Below, in pieces: positions 8,375 through 17,982 of a DNA stretch of 64,000 bases (position 1 is the stretch's first letter; each line of letters begins with the position of its first letter). The DNA is taken from positions 3,720,001 to 3,784,000 of the forward strand of contig NZ_BAABED010000001.1 in the NCBI RefSeq assembly GCF_039539965.1, read 5' to 3'. Source of the stretch: Arthrobacter methylotrophus. GTDB lineage: Bacteria; Actinomycetota; Actinomycetes; Actinomycetales; Micrococcaceae. Both the position numbers and the translations under genes were made by a program. The notes beneath the pieces were generated by a model. That model did not search any database, was not told the DNA's origin, and worked only from the letters and a program-made list of their open reading frames with translations.

Positions 8375-11300
8375 ATGAAGCGCATCGGAGTAGACGTCGG
8401 CGGCACCTTCACCGACTTGTATTTTTCGGACGACGATCAGCGCATCGCCGTTGTGGAAAAGGTTCCCTCGACCCCGCACGACCCGTCCGAGGCCGTGGTC
8501 AACGGCATCATAAAACTCTGCGCGAAGGCCGGGGTCTCGCTTTCGGAGATCGACCAGCTGGTGCACGGGACCACGGTCGCCACGAACACCGCGCTGACGC
8601 ACACCGGCGCCGAGGTCGGGATGATCACTACCGAGGGTTTCCGGGACATCCTGCACATTGCCCGTCACAAGAAGCCGTACAACTTCTCCCTCCAGCAGGA
8701 TCTGCCTTGGCAGACCAAGCCCCTGATCAAGCGCCGCCATCGGCTCACCGTCAAGGAGCGCATCACCGCGCCGAACGGCGACGTCCTGGTTCCCCTGGAC
8801 GAGGACGAGGTCCGGGAGCGCGTGCGCGAACTGCAGGCGGCCGGCGTCGAAGCCATCGCCGTTTGCCTGCTGCACTCCTATCTGAACCCCGCCCACGAGC
8901 AGCGGATCGGGGAGATCGTCGCGGAGGAGTTCCCCGAGGCTTACTTGTCCCTTTCCAGCGAGATCGTACCCTTGTACCGCGAATACGAGCGGTTCTCCAC
9001 CACGGCGCTGAATGCTTACGTCGGCCCCCGGGTCTCGCGTTACCTGTACCGCCTGCAGGAGCAGGCCGAAAGCCTGGGCTACAAGCGCGAAATCCTGCTG
9101 ATGCAGTCCTCCGGCGGTATGGTTCCAATCAAGGAGGCTGCCAAGCGGCCCGTCACACTGATGATGTCCGGGCCCGTCGGCGGCCTGATCGGCGGCATGT
9201 GGGCCGGTCGTCAGTCCGGTTTCGAGAACGTTGTGACCCTGGACATCGGTGGTACCTCGGCGGACATCGGTGTGGCCTACCAGGGTGAACTGCGCATGCG
9301 TCACCTCTTGGACACCAAGATCGGCGACCATCAGGCCATGGTCCCCATGGTGGACATCGACACCATCGGTGCCGGCGGCGGCTCCATCGCCTACGTCGAC
9401 GCAGGCGGGGTCTTCCGGGTCGGTCCCCAGTCGGCCGGCGCCGTCCCGGGCCCCGTTTGCTATGGCCGCGGCGGGACGGAGCCGACATCGACCGACGCCC
9501 AGATGTTGCTGGGCCGCATGCGTCCCGACCGGGTCCTGGCAGGCTCAGGCATGGATCTGGATCTCGAGGGCGCTCGAAAAGCGATGGAAGGGCTCGCAGA
9601 AAAGCTCAACATGTCCGTGGACCAGGCAGCCCTCGGCGCGCTGCAGATCCAGAAGTTCGGCATGACGCAGGCGATTGAACAGAACTCCGTACGCCGCGGC
9701 TACGATCCTCGCGACTTCACCCTCGTCGCCGCCGGGGGTGCCGGAGCGCTGTTCGCCTGCGAGATCGCAGCTGAACTGGAGGTCCCGAAGGTTCTGATCC
9801 CGGCCCACCCCGGCATCATCGCCGCCACCGGTCTGCTGGCCACTGACGAGAAATATGAGTTCGTCGCCACCAGGCGGTTCACCTTCGCCAACGCAGATCC
9901 TGCCGCCATCCAGGCCTCCTACGAGCAGTTGGAGCGTGACGCCAACGCCCAGCTCGATGCCGAGGACGTCCCGGCCGAACGGCGCAAGCTTGAATGGCTC
10001 GCCGATGCGCGCTACGAGGGCCAAGGATACGAGATCCGATTCACCACCCCCGCCGGTCCGGTCAATCAGGTCTGGCTGGAAAAGGCCGAGGCAGCCTTCC
10101 ACGACGCCCACTTTGAGGAGTACGGCCACCGCTTCAAGAACGGCACCGTGGAGGTCATTAACATCCGGGTCGAGGCCAGCGCGGTGATGGATGACCTGCC
10201 CACGCCGGAAGCGACGAAGTCCGGTTCCCTCAAAGATGCCCTGGTGGAAACACGCCCGGTGACCTTTGAACAGGATGGCAAGCCAGTCACCTTGGACACG
10301 GGCTTCTATGATCGCGACAGGATGGGCGTGGGAATCACCTTCGCCGGCCCCGCCATCATCGAGCAGTACGACTCCACGACGGTTATTCCTCCGGGATTCT
10401 CCGGAACGGTGGACGCAGCCGGCAACCTCGTCATCGACTGCCCGGCCGCCGCCCAGAGCGCCGAGAAACTGGCCACCCCGATCCTGATGCGCGTGATCGG
10501 CGGCGCCCTGAACTCAGCGGCCAAGGAAATGGCCTCGGTGCTGTTCCGCATGGCTTACTCCTCGATCATCCGCGAGTCCGAGGACCTCGGCGCAGGCCTG
10601 TTCGACAAGGACGGCAACGTGCTGGCCGAGTCCGACTCCACGCCAATGTTCATGGGCTCCATGCCCAAGATCGTCAAGGGCGTGATCTCGGTGCTCGGCG
10701 ACGACATCCACGACGGTGACATCATCCTGCACAACGATCCGTATCTGGGCGCCACGCACTCTCCCGATGTGGCGATCATCGAACCGATCTTCCACGACGG
10801 GGAGCTCGTCGGCTTCGCCGGCGCCTCGGGCCAGCTGATCGACAATGGCGGCGCGTACTCCGGGCTGATGGTGGACATCCAGGACATCCAGTCCGAGGGC
10901 ACCATTTTCCGGGCGGTCAAGATCTCCGAGAAGGGCGTACGCCAGGAATCGCTGATCCGGCACATCCTTAACAACACCCGGACACCCACCTCCAACGAGG
11001 GCGATTTCCAGGCCATGATCGCCGCCTGCGAGTTGGCCAAGACCCGCTACACCGCCCTCATTGAGCGCTACGGTTTTGGCGCGGTGCGCGAGGCCGGCCA
11101 GAGCTGGATCGACTACTCCGAGCGGATGTTGCGCCAGGAGATCGCCAAGATCCCCGACGGCGTCTACGAGACAGAGGTCGGCTACCTGGACGACGACGGC
11201 CGCAACTACGGCAAGAAGCTGCCGATCGTCGTGAAGGTGATCATCGAGGGTGACGAGATCACCTACGACCTGACCGGATCGTCCGAACAAGTACCCACCG

Positions 11301-12241
11301 CCTACAACTGCGCCTTCGAGGGCACCACCGTCTCGGCGTTCACGTTCATCACCCGCATGATGTTCCTGGACGAGGTCGCCTTCCCGGTGTTCGTGCCCCA
11401 GAACGAGGGCATGCTCAAGCCGTTGAAGGTGATCGCCCCGGAAGGCACCATCTTCAACCCGAAGTACCCGGCGGCGACCTTCTCGCGGTTCTCCCAAGTG
11501 CAGCGCGCCGTCGACCTGGCCCTGCGGGCCCTCGCCCCCGTTATCCCCGAACGGGTCACCGCCGGCAACTCCGCCCACATCCACTTCATCTCCTACTCCG
11601 GATGGGACGAGAAGCAGGGCGAGTACTGGGTTTACCTCGAGGTCAACGAGGGCTCCTACGGCGGACGCGCCACCAGCGACGGGCCGGACTCCGTGGACAA
11701 CCTCATCGCCAACACCCGCAACAACCCGATCGAGGAGCTCGAGTGGAGGTTCCCGATGCGCACCGACCGCTATGAACTGCGTTCCGAGCCGGCAGCGGCC
11801 GGGGAGTTCCGCGGCGGCATTGGCATCATCCGCGAGAACACGTTCCTGACCGACACCGCGATCACCTGCGAGGGTGAACGCCACGAGTCGGATGTACCGT
11901 GGGGCGCCTTCGGCGGGCATGAGGGCCTCAACGGATCGCTCGTGAAAAACCCCGGCCGGGCGGGCGAAGAGTCCTGGCCCTCCAAGGTCACCGGCCGCCA
12001 GCTGCTGGCAGGAGACTCCCTCCAGATCACCGTGCCCAGCGGTGGAGGCTTCGGCGACCCGCATCGAAGGGACCCGCTGAAGGTCCTGGAGGACGTGCTG
12101 GACGGCTTCACGACCGCGGAGGCGGCAGCCCGGGACTACGGCGTGGTCCTCAGGGAGGTCAACGGCCAGCTGACGGTCGACTTGGCGGCCACCGCCGAAC
12201 GCCGCGAGGCTTTGGTCTCGGAGTTCAGTTCCGCGACCTGA
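8375..12241 (+). CDS. ATP-dependent N-methylhydantoinase, fused HyuA-HyuB
   Basis: This 1288-aa protein starts at an ATG after GAAAGGA. Residues 1 to about 690 are a HyuA/ASKHA ATPase (MKRIGVDVGGTFTDLY, VHGTTVATNT, LMQSSGGM, MSGPVGG, TLDIGGTSADIG, GAGGGSIAYVD). From about residue 705 a complete HyuB domain follows (LMRVIGGALNSAAKEMASVLFRMAYSS, SEDLGAGLFD, FTFITRMMF, PSGGGFGDP). This is the 5-oxoprolinase-like fused layout. Beside N-carbamoylsarcosine amidase the expected reaction is ATP-dependent opening of N-methylhydantoin to N-carbamoylsarcosine. 5-oxoproline or other hydantoins are alternatives. An MFS gene follows downstream, separated by a hairpin. Confidence 0.93.
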   Translation: MKRIGVDVGGTFTDLYFSDDDQRIAVVEKVPSTPHDPSEAVVNGIIKLCAKAGVSLSEIDQLVHGTTVATNTALTHTGAEVGMITTEGFRDILHIARHKKPYNFSLQQDLPWQTKPLIKRRHRLTVKERITAPNGDVLVPLDEDEVRERVRELQAAGVEAIAVCLLHSYLNPAHEQRIGEIVAEEFPEAYLSLSSEIVPLYREYERFSTTALNAYVGPRVSRYLYRLQEQAESLGYKREILLMQSSGGMVPIKEAAKRPVTLMMSGPVGGLIGGMWAGRQSGFENVVTLDIGGTSADIGVAYQGELRMRHLLDTKIGDHQAMVPMVDIDTIGAGGGSIAYVDAGGVFRVGPQSAGAVPGPVCYGRGGTEPTSTDAQMLLGRMRPDRVLAGSGMDLDLEGARKAMEGLAEKLNMSVDQAALGALQIQKFGMTQAIEQNSVRRGYDPRDFTLVAAGGAGALFACEIAAELEVPKVLIPAHPGIIAATGLLATDEKYEFVATRRFTFANADPAAIQASYEQLERDANAQLDAEDVPAERRKLEWLADARYEGQGYEIRFTTPAGPVNQVWLEKAEAAFHDAHFEEYGHRFKNGTVEVINIRVEASAVMDDLPTPEATKSGSLKDALVETRPVTFEQDGKPVTLDTGFYDRDRMGVGITFAGPAIIEQYDSTTVIPPGFSGTVDAAGNLVIDCPAAAQSAEKLATPILMRVIGGALNSAAKEMASVLFRMAYSSIIRESEDLGAGLFDKDGNVLAESDSTPMFMGSMPKIVKGVISVLGDDIHDGDIILHNDPYLGATHSPDVAIIEPIFHDGELVGFAGASGQLIDNGGAYSGLMVDIQDIQSEGTIFRAVKISEKGVRQESLIRHILNNTRTPTSNEGDFQAMIAACELAKTRYTALIERYGFGAVREAGQSWIDYSERMLRQEIAKIPDGVYETEVGYLDDDGRNYGKKLPIVVKVIIEGDEITYDLTGSSEQVPTAYNCAFEGTTVSAFTFITRMMFLDEVAFPVFVPQNEGMLKPLKVIAPEGTIFNPKYPAATFSRFSQVQRAVDLALRALAPVIPERVTAGNSAHIHFISYSGWDEKQGEYWVYLEVNEGSYGGRATSDGPDSVDNLIANTRNNPIEELEWRFPMRTDRYELRSEPAAAGEFRGGIGIIRENTFLTDTAITCEGERHESDVPWGAFGGHEGLNGSLVKNPGRAGEESWPSKVTGRQLLAGDSLQITVPSGGGFGDPHRRDPLKVLEDVLDGFTTAEAAARDYGVVLREVNGQLTVDLAATAERREALVSEFSSAT

Positions 12242-12261
12242 GCCAGAAGCAGCAGTGAGGA

Positions 12262-12294
12262 GGCGGCCTGGAGCCAGTCAGCGACCAGGCCGCC
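12262..12294 (+). terminator. Hairpin between hydantoinase and carrier genes
   Basis: GGCGGCCTGG (12262-12271) pairs perfectly with CCAGGCCGCC (12285-12294) around 13 nt. It lies 20 bp after the hydantoinase stop and may partly terminate the transcript, which would lower expression of the downstream carrier. Confidence 0.55.
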
Positions 12295-12350
12295 CCCTTC
12301 GTTCCGGATTTATCACATTGCCCACCTACCCCCGTGAATTAGGAACCGCT

Positions 12351-13715
12351 ATGTCCACTGCCTCAACCTTTCAATTTGTCGAGTCTGATGTCCGGCCCAA
12401 GGACGTCCGGCTCGCCACCTGGATCTGCTTCTTCGCCTGGACCTTCGCCGTCTATGACTTCGTCCTGTTCGGCAACCTCCTTCCGAAACTGGCCTCAGAC
12501 CTCGGCTGGAGCGCTGCCCAGTCCACGGGGATAAATACCTGGGTGACCGCCGGCACTGCGCTCGTGGCCTTCGCGATCGGCCCGATTGTCGACCGGATCG
12601 GCCGCCGCAAGGGCATCCTGATCGCGGTCGCCGGTGCCGCCGTCGCTTCCCTACTGACCGCCACTGTCGGCTGGGTTGCGGGCATTGCTGCCGGCCTTGG
12701 ACTCGTCTTCCTGGTCCTCGTGCGTTCACTGGCTGGTCTCGGCTACGCCGAGCAGGCCATCAACGCGGCCTACCTTAACGAAATGTTCGCCCACCAGAGC
12801 AACCCCGCCAAGGCCCGCCGCCGCGGTCTCATCTACTCACTCGTCCAGTCAGGCTGGCCGGTCGGCTCCGTACTGGCTGCCGGGTCCGTCTACCTGCTGT
12901 TCCCCATCGGCGGGTGGGCGCTCTGCTTCGCCGTAGCCGCCATCCCCGCCGTCTTCATCGTCATCGCCGGACGCTGGCTGAAGGAGAGTCCCCAGTTCGG
13001 CCACCGTCACCAAATTGACAAGATGATCAAGCACGGCCGGGTGGAAGAGGCGCAGCAGCTCGGAAACAAATACGGAATCGACGTCTCCGAGAAGGCCAGC
13101 CCCCTCGTTTCGGTCTTCCGCGGGGAATCGCTGAGGTCCACCCTGACGATCGGCGGGGCCTTCCTCCTGAACTGGCTGGGCGTCCTTGCATTCGCGATCC
13201 TTGGCACCTCGCTGCTTACGGCACCGGACGGCAAGAACATCGAGTTCGACAACGCGCTGCTGGTCCTGGTCATCTCCAATGCCACGGCCTTCGCCGGCTA
13301 CCTGTTCCACGGCTGGTTGGGCGACCGGATCGGGCGCCGCAACGCGATCGGGATCGGCTGGATCCTATGTGCCGTCTCCTTCTTCATCATGCTCCAGGCA
13401 CCGAACGGGAACTTCCCGCTCATCATCGGGCTGTACAGTGCCGGGCTGTTCTTCCTCATCGGCCCCTTCTCCGCCCTGCTGTTCTTCACTGGCGAGAGCT
13501 TCCCCGTCCACACCCGGGCAACGGGCAGCTCCATCATCAACGCCTCCGGCCAGGTCGGAGCGATCATCGGCGGGCTGCTGATCACCGCCACTCTCGCCTC
13601 CGGCGGCGGCTGGATCAACGCCACCCTTTGGTGGGGTGTCCTCCCCATCCTGGCCTCCGGCCTGCTTATCTTTGCCGCCCGGAACGTCGACCCCAGCAAG
13701 GTCCGCAAAGACTGA
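12351..13715 (+). CDS. MFS transporter, probable hydantoin/creatinine-type uptake
   Basis: This 454-aa carrier uses the ATG at 12351 (upstream TTAGGA); the longer frame adds only Arg/Pro-rich leader. About 12 membrane helices are evident, with the loop 2-3 motif GPIVDRIGRRKG, its repeat GWLGDRIGRRNAIG in the second half, and a long central hydrophilic loop (WLKESPQFGHRHQIDKMIKHGR). This resembles the metabolite:H+ symporter / sialic-acid-type MFS families. Its place directly after the hydantoinase suggests import of creatinine, N-methylhydantoin or a related compound, which is inference. Confidence 0.88.
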   Translation: MSTASTFQFVESDVRPKDVRLATWICFFAWTFAVYDFVLFGNLLPKLASDLGWSAAQSTGINTWVTAGTALVAFAIGPIVDRIGRRKGILIAVAGAAVASLLTATVGWVAGIAAGLGLVFLVLVRSLAGLGYAEQAINAAYLNEMFAHQSNPAKARRRGLIYSLVQSGWPVGSVLAAGSVYLLFPIGGWALCFAVAAIPAVFIVIAGRWLKESPQFGHRHQIDKMIKHGRVEEAQQLGNKYGIDVSEKASPLVSVFRGESLRSTLTIGGAFLLNWLGVLAFAILGTSLLTAPDGKNIEFDNALLVLVISNATAFAGYLFHGWLGDRIGRRNAIGIGWILCAVSFFIMLQAPNGNFPLIIGLYSAGLFFLIGPFSALLFFTGESFPVHTRATGSSIINASGQVGAIIGGLLITATLASGGGWINATLWWGVLPILASGLLIFAARNVDPSKVRKD

Positions 13716-13741
13716 CAGGCCGAACCGCACCACAAACACCA

Positions 13742-13790
13742 TCCGCACCGCGAGAATTCCCTGGACCCCGGGGAGTTCTCGCGGTGCGGA
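13742..13790. terminator. Bidirectional terminator between convergent genes
   Basis: A perfect 15-bp arm pair (13742-13756 with 13776-13790) lies between the carrier gene and the convergent debranching-enzyme gene, with further near-pairing toward the loop. Placement and strength fit a shared terminator. Confidence 0.8.
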
Positions 13791-13834
13791 CGACTTTAAG
13801 ATGCAGGAAGAAGCTGCCGGGCCCGCTCGTCCTG

Positions 13835-15991
13835 CTAAGCGTCCTTGCGCGACTTGGCCTGCTCCACCAGCTCGGTCATCCAGGGCCGGTGCCCTCGGTG
13901 GAGCACCATGCCCTCGGTTAGCCCTCGGACGGAGGCGGTGGAACCGGAAATGTCGATGGAGATCCGGCCGCCTGCCATGGGCGCATTGGCGACGTGCAGC
14001 TCGCCGTAGGACTCCGGCAGCACCGGGTCTAGCCACACGCCACCAAGAGATACGTGCGCGTCGTACCGCATCAGGCTTGTCACAAGCAGGACCGGCGCGG
14101 TGGCGGACCAGGCCTGCGGCGAGCACGCCGTCGGATACGGCACGGGCTGGCCAAACCGTTCCCGGTCAAAGCCGCAGAAGAGCTCGGGCAGCCGGCCGTC
14201 CGAGTACTCGGCGGCCTCCAGGAGGGCCGTGGCGATCCGCTGCGCTTCTTCGACGAAACCATAGCGCACCAGGCCCGCCGCAATAATGGCGTTGTCGTGC
14301 GGCCAGACCGAGCCGTTATGGTAGCTCGCCGGGTTGTAGGCTCCCATGTCGGAAGCCAGTGTGCGTACGCCCCAGCCGGAGAACATCTGAGGGGACATTA
14401 GCTTCTCGGCTACCAGCGGCGCCTTGTCCTCATCCACCAGACCGAACCAGAGGCAATGGCCCATATTAGAGGCACAGGCATCGACGGGGCGCTTGTCCTT
14501 ATCCAGCGCGATCGCGTAGTAGCCGCGATCGGGAAGCCAGAACTGTTCGTTGAACCGTGTCTTCAGCTGTGCCGCCCGGTCGGTGAGCTCGTCAGCCAAG
14601 GCCGTGTTGCCGGCGTCGTAGGCCATCCACGCACGCGCCATGTACGCCGAATAGACGTAGGCTTGGACCTCGCACAAGGCGATCGGCGGTTCCGCCAGGG
14701 TGCCGTCCGCGAAGTTGATCCCGTCCCAGGAATCCTTCCAGCCCTGGTTGATCAGCCCCCGATCATTCAAGCGTTCATATTCGACAAAGCCGTCGCCGTC
14801 ACGGTCACCGTAGTCGCGGATCCAGTCCAGTGCCCGATCCGCGTTGGGCAGCAGGGCGGCAATGGTCTCCTTGGCGAACCCCCAGCGGCTGACGGCTCCA
14901 AGCACGCTCACAAAGAGCGGGGTCGCATCGACGCTGCCATAATATTCTGGCTTACCGCCCAGGGACAGACCGCTGGAGACACCGAGCCGGACCTCGTGCA
15001 GGATCTTGCCCGGCTCCTCCTCACTCACCGGGTCAAACACCCGGCCTTGGCGGTCGGCCAGGGTCTGCAGCGTGCCCAGGGCGAGGGACGGGTCCACCGG
15101 CAGCGCCATTTCCGAGGCCCAGAGTGAGTCGCGGCCGAACAGAGTCATGAACCAGGGCGCCCCGGCGGCGACTACCACCCGCTCCGGATGGTCGGGGTCC
15201 TCGATCCTGAGCGCGCCCAGATCGTCGTAGCTGCGTTGCAGGGTGCGTTCGATGGAACGGTTTCCCATCCGCAACACCGGGATCCTGGCCACCCACTCCA
15301 ACCGGCGCCGGTCCCGAGGAGACATGCCCCCTGGCTCCGGACGAACAAACGGTATCGCCGGACCGGATCCGTCCACGGCCGGCACCACGCTCAACAGGGT
15401 GCTCCAGTGGCCGTGCGGCGGGACAACTGTGCGATATGTCAGGGCGTCCGGCCCGACATCGGCGCCGTCGGCGTGGATGACGGTCCCCTTGCGGGCATCC
15501 TGCCAGGCGGCCTTGATCGTCAGTGAACCAGCGTCCGGCTGCCGGGTTTCGTCCCAGTGCCGCTGGATGCGCGCTTCCTTGACCTCGAACAGATCGGCAA
15601 AATCCGCTTCGATGCTGAGCGAGACCACACATTCAACCGGATCCAGCGAATAGTTCCGGACGGTGATCTCCTCCAGGATGCCGGCTCCCACCTCGCGCAG
15701 CCGCTCCACAATCAGGGGGCTGTCCGCATACCCGTCAGCACGGGCAACACGGCCGGCGAACAGCGCCCGGTAGGGTTCCTTCATTTCCGCTGCCAACGGC
15801 TCCAGCTGCTGGCCATTGACGGTCAGGCTCCAGCGGGACAGGATGCGCGTGTCCTGGAAGAAGACCCCGTGCGGCAGCTCGGGTTGGATGTCCCCGTTCG
15901 GCAAGGAGATGCAGAAGGACGAACCTTCCACCAACGTGATCGTCCCGGCACCCATCGGGCCGGCCGCCGTATCGGCATTCCATCCAGCCAT
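13835..15991 (-). CDS. Glycogen debranching enzyme (amylo-alpha-1,6-glucosidase family)
   Basis: This 718-aa protein has an N-terminal debranching-enzyme beta domain (SSFCISLPNGDIQP..GVFFQDTRILSRWSLTVNG) and a C-terminal (alpha/alpha)6 glycosidase domain (PWFMTLFGRDSLWASEMALP, SVDATPLFVSVLG, INQGWKDSWDGI, YNPASYHNGSVWPHDNAIIAAGLVRYG, CSPQAWSATAPVLL). It fits the bacterial GDE / amylo-alpha-1,6-glucosidase group that trims alpha-glucan branches in the cytoplasm. It is single in its neighbourhood; the GH15 enzyme at 24 kb may act in the same alpha-glucan metabolism. Confidence 0.9.
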   Translation of the reverse strand: MAGWNADTAAGPMGAGTITLVEGSSFCISLPNGDIQPELPHGVFFQDTRILSRWSLTVNGQQLEPLAAEMKEPYRALFAGRVARADGYADSPLIVERLREVGAGILEEITVRNYSLDPVECVVSLSIEADFADLFEVKEARIQRHWDETRQPDAGSLTIKAAWQDARKGTVIHADGADVGPDALTYRTVVPPHGHWSTLLSVVPAVDGSGPAIPFVRPEPGGMSPRDRRRLEWVARIPVLRMGNRSIERTLQRSYDDLGALRIEDPDHPERVVVAAGAPWFMTLFGRDSLWASEMALPVDPSLALGTLQTLADRQGRVFDPVSEEEPGKILHEVRLGVSSGLSLGGKPEYYGSVDATPLFVSVLGAVSRWGFAKETIAALLPNADRALDWIRDYGDRDGDGFVEYERLNDRGLINQGWKDSWDGINFADGTLAEPPIALCEVQAYVYSAYMARAWMAYDAGNTALADELTDRAAQLKTRFNEQFWLPDRGYYAIALDKDKRPVDACASNMGHCLWFGLVDEDKAPLVAEKLMSPQMFSGWGVRTLASDMGAYNPASYHNGSVWPHDNAIIAAGLVRYGFVEEAQRIATALLEAAEYSDGRLPELFCGFDRERFGQPVPYPTACSPQAWSATAPVLLVTSLMRYDAHVSLGGVWLDPVLPESYGELHVANAPMAGGRISIDISGSTASVRGLTEGMVLHRGHRPWMTELVEQAKSRKDA

Positions 15992-16168
15992 TTCCGGCTC
16001 CTCAAACGGATATTGGCACGGTACGGCGGCGGGCCAGCCCCGGTCAGGCTGGGAGGGGCGGCCACCGCCGTCGTACTAATTGACGCTACGCCCGTCGGCT
16101 CTCCGCTGCCAGAGGCCGCGTTGACTCTCTAAGAGCTCCACGAAGGGGCCCGGGGACGATCCCACACC

Positions 16169-17782
16169 CTAGAACTGGGTGGTGCCGCGCAACTGGCGCG
16201 GACGGCCGTCGGGGTCGACGACGAGGCGGCCGATCAGATCCGCCCAGAAACGTTGGAGAGGCGGCACCGGTTCTGGAGTGTGGCGGCGCACGTGTCCGGT
16301 GGGGCGGGGCGGGCGGCGCCCGGTTTCGTGCCAGTGGTCGAGGGTGTCGGCAGTGGTGTTCCAAAGGTTGAGCCCAGCCGCCGGGTCGCCGAGTTGGGGA
16401 TCGTCCTCATCCAAGCCCAGGTGTTCTGCCCAGAGTTGGAGCCGGAGCGCGCGGGCCAACGGCCGGGAAGCCTCGTGGCCGGTGTCCGTTCCGTGGGGTT
16501 CCCGGTTATCGGCGGTGGTGTCGAGTACGGCGCAGGTGAGCTCGCTGTCGGTAGTCCAGGATCGGCGGTTGAAATTGTCTGAGCCGCAGGTGAACCAGGT
16601 GTCGTCGATGATGCAGATCTTGGCGTCGACGTAGATCGGAGTTCCGGAGCTGTTCTCCAGGTCGAACACGCCGACCCTGCCGGGCGCGACCCGGTGCAGC
16701 ATTCCGAGGGCGCGCAATTGCCCGATTCGGCTAGGCAGTCCCGCTAGTGGGCCGTCAGAGTCGGGATAGCGGGGCACGACGGCGATCACGTTCAAGTCGG
16801 GGTTCCGCTCGAGGGCGTCAGCGATTCCGGCTGCGACCTCTGTCGACCACAGATACTGATCCTCGATGTAAATCAGCGAGCGGGCACGAGCGAAGGCTTT
16901 CGCATAGCCGCGGGCAACGCTGCGTTCCCCTGCCGGCGCGAACGGAAACGGGGGACGTTTCACCCCATAGGTGCGCAGCAGCTGCACGGCATGAGGGCCT
17001 GCCGGTGGTGGTGGCGGTGCAGAGGCCGGTAGCGGTTTGGGGTGCCGGGGCATACGGGCCAGACGTTGCAGCAGCATCCGGTAGGGGGTGCGTCGGTCGA
17101 GGGGATGGGGGTCATTCCACCGTTCGGCGAACACTGCCAGCACATCTGCGACCACGGGGCCACGCAGTTCAAGGGCGGCGTCGTGCCACGGGGGTCGTTT
17201 CCCGTACCGGGAATCCATGGTCACCGCTTGCGGGTCTCCCGCGTGGTCGGCGTCGTCTCGACGACCGTGGGAAAGGTCGAGCCCGCCAACGAATGCGATG
17301 TCCCGCGCCGGATCGTCACGACGGCGGATGACCAACATTTTCTGGTGATGGGAGCCGAACCGGCGTACACGCTGATCCAACAGCACTTCTCCGCCGGCGT
17401 CGTTGATCTTACGGCTCAGGAGCTCGTTGGACCGGCCGCTCATTGGGGCCGATACTCGCTCTCCGTGGGATCTCCAGACAAGGCCCCGCACTTCGACCCC
17501 TGCGCGGGCCAACCCCGCGAGCACGTCCCCGATCGACGGTCCATCCTCCAGCAGCCGCTCATCGGCGTCGCCCCGCCAGTCGGTGAACCATACACGGTCC
17601 CCCGCCTGCAGAGTAGTCAGCTCCTCATATAGTCGGGTGAAGTAGCTCGCTCCATGAATCAAGGGCCGAACCAGGTTGCCCTCAGACCACGACGGACACC
17701 CGGCACTTCCCGCGTGCACGTCTGTGTCCAGATTCCCCCGCTCAGCGCGACTCAGGAACCAGGTACCAGCATCACTGTCCAC
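16169..17782 (-). CDS. Phospholipase D-like protein with one altered HKD motif
   Basis: This 537-aa protein has two PLD repeats. The first is intact (GSHHQKMLVI, then IAFVGGLDLSHGR). The second reads IYVDAKICIIDDTWFTCGSDNFNRRSW; the motif normally begins H-x-K, and here Asp (codon at 16625-16627) stands where the catalytic His is expected. Residues before it (GERSVARGYAKAFARARSLIYIEDQYLWS) match bacterial PLDs. Likely roles are phosphatidyl transfer or phosphodiester hydrolysis at the membrane, but loss of one His would be expected to cripple catalysis. A single-base change (CAC to GAC) or a sequencing error would explain it. Confidence 0.85.
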   Translation of the reverse strand: MDSDAGTWFLSRAERGNLDTDVHAGSAGCPSWSEGNLVRPLIHGASYFTRLYEELTTLQAGDRVWFTDWRGDADERLLEDGPSIGDVLAGLARAGVEVRGLVWRSHGERVSAPMSGRSNELLSRKINDAGGEVLLDQRVRRFGSHHQKMLVIRRRDDPARDIAFVGGLDLSHGRRDDADHAGDPQAVTMDSRYGKRPPWHDAALELRGPVVADVLAVFAERWNDPHPLDRRTPYRMLLQRLARMPRHPKPLPASAPPPPPAGPHAVQLLRTYGVKRPPFPFAPAGERSVARGYAKAFARARSLIYIEDQYLWSTEVAAGIADALERNPDLNVIAVVPRYPDSDGPLAGLPSRIGQLRALGMLHRVAPGRVGVFDLENSSGTPIYVDAKICIIDDTWFTCGSDNFNRRSWTTDSELTCAVLDTTADNREPHGTDTGHEASRPLARALRLQLWAEHLGLDEDDPQLGDPAAGLNLWNTTADTLDHWHETGRRPPRPTGHVRRHTPEPVPPLQRFWADLIGRLVVDPDGRPRQLRGTTQF

Positions 17783-17941
17783 TCGGTGCTCCTTTCGGGG
17801 CCAGGCCAGGCCGCTGGTGTCCGGTCTTCACATAGCCTACGGCTGTGCCGGTCAGTGAAAGACTAGGGCGTGGACTGGCCCGCGTGGGCAGTGTGCACGA
17901 TTCGACCCCGCAATAATGGAAGATAACGTCACTTATCAAAT

Positions 17942-17971
17942 ATCTGTGCAATGTAAATCTGTGCAATGTAA
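17942..17971 (+). repeat. Tandem duplication of 15 bp in a promoter
   Basis: The unit ATCTGTGCAATGTAA occurs twice in perfect tandem, ending 11 bp before the ATG of the PAP2 gene and therefore in its promoter or leader. It could duplicate a regulator half-site or be a recent replication slip. Confidence 0.75.
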
Positions 17972-17982
17972 GGCGGAAAACG

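Noticed and set aside
7216-9288. 690-codon frame running across the amidase, promoter and hydantoinase start
   Set aside because: It is antisense to the amidase, crosses the divergent promoter, and is out of frame with the hydantoinase; the composition is Arg/Gly-rich without motifs.
10514-12064. 516-codon open frame opposite the hydantoinase gene
   Set aside because: Antisense frames of this size are common in high-GC coding DNA; it is Gly/Val/Asp-rich, has no family motif, and lies wholly over a confident HyuB domain.
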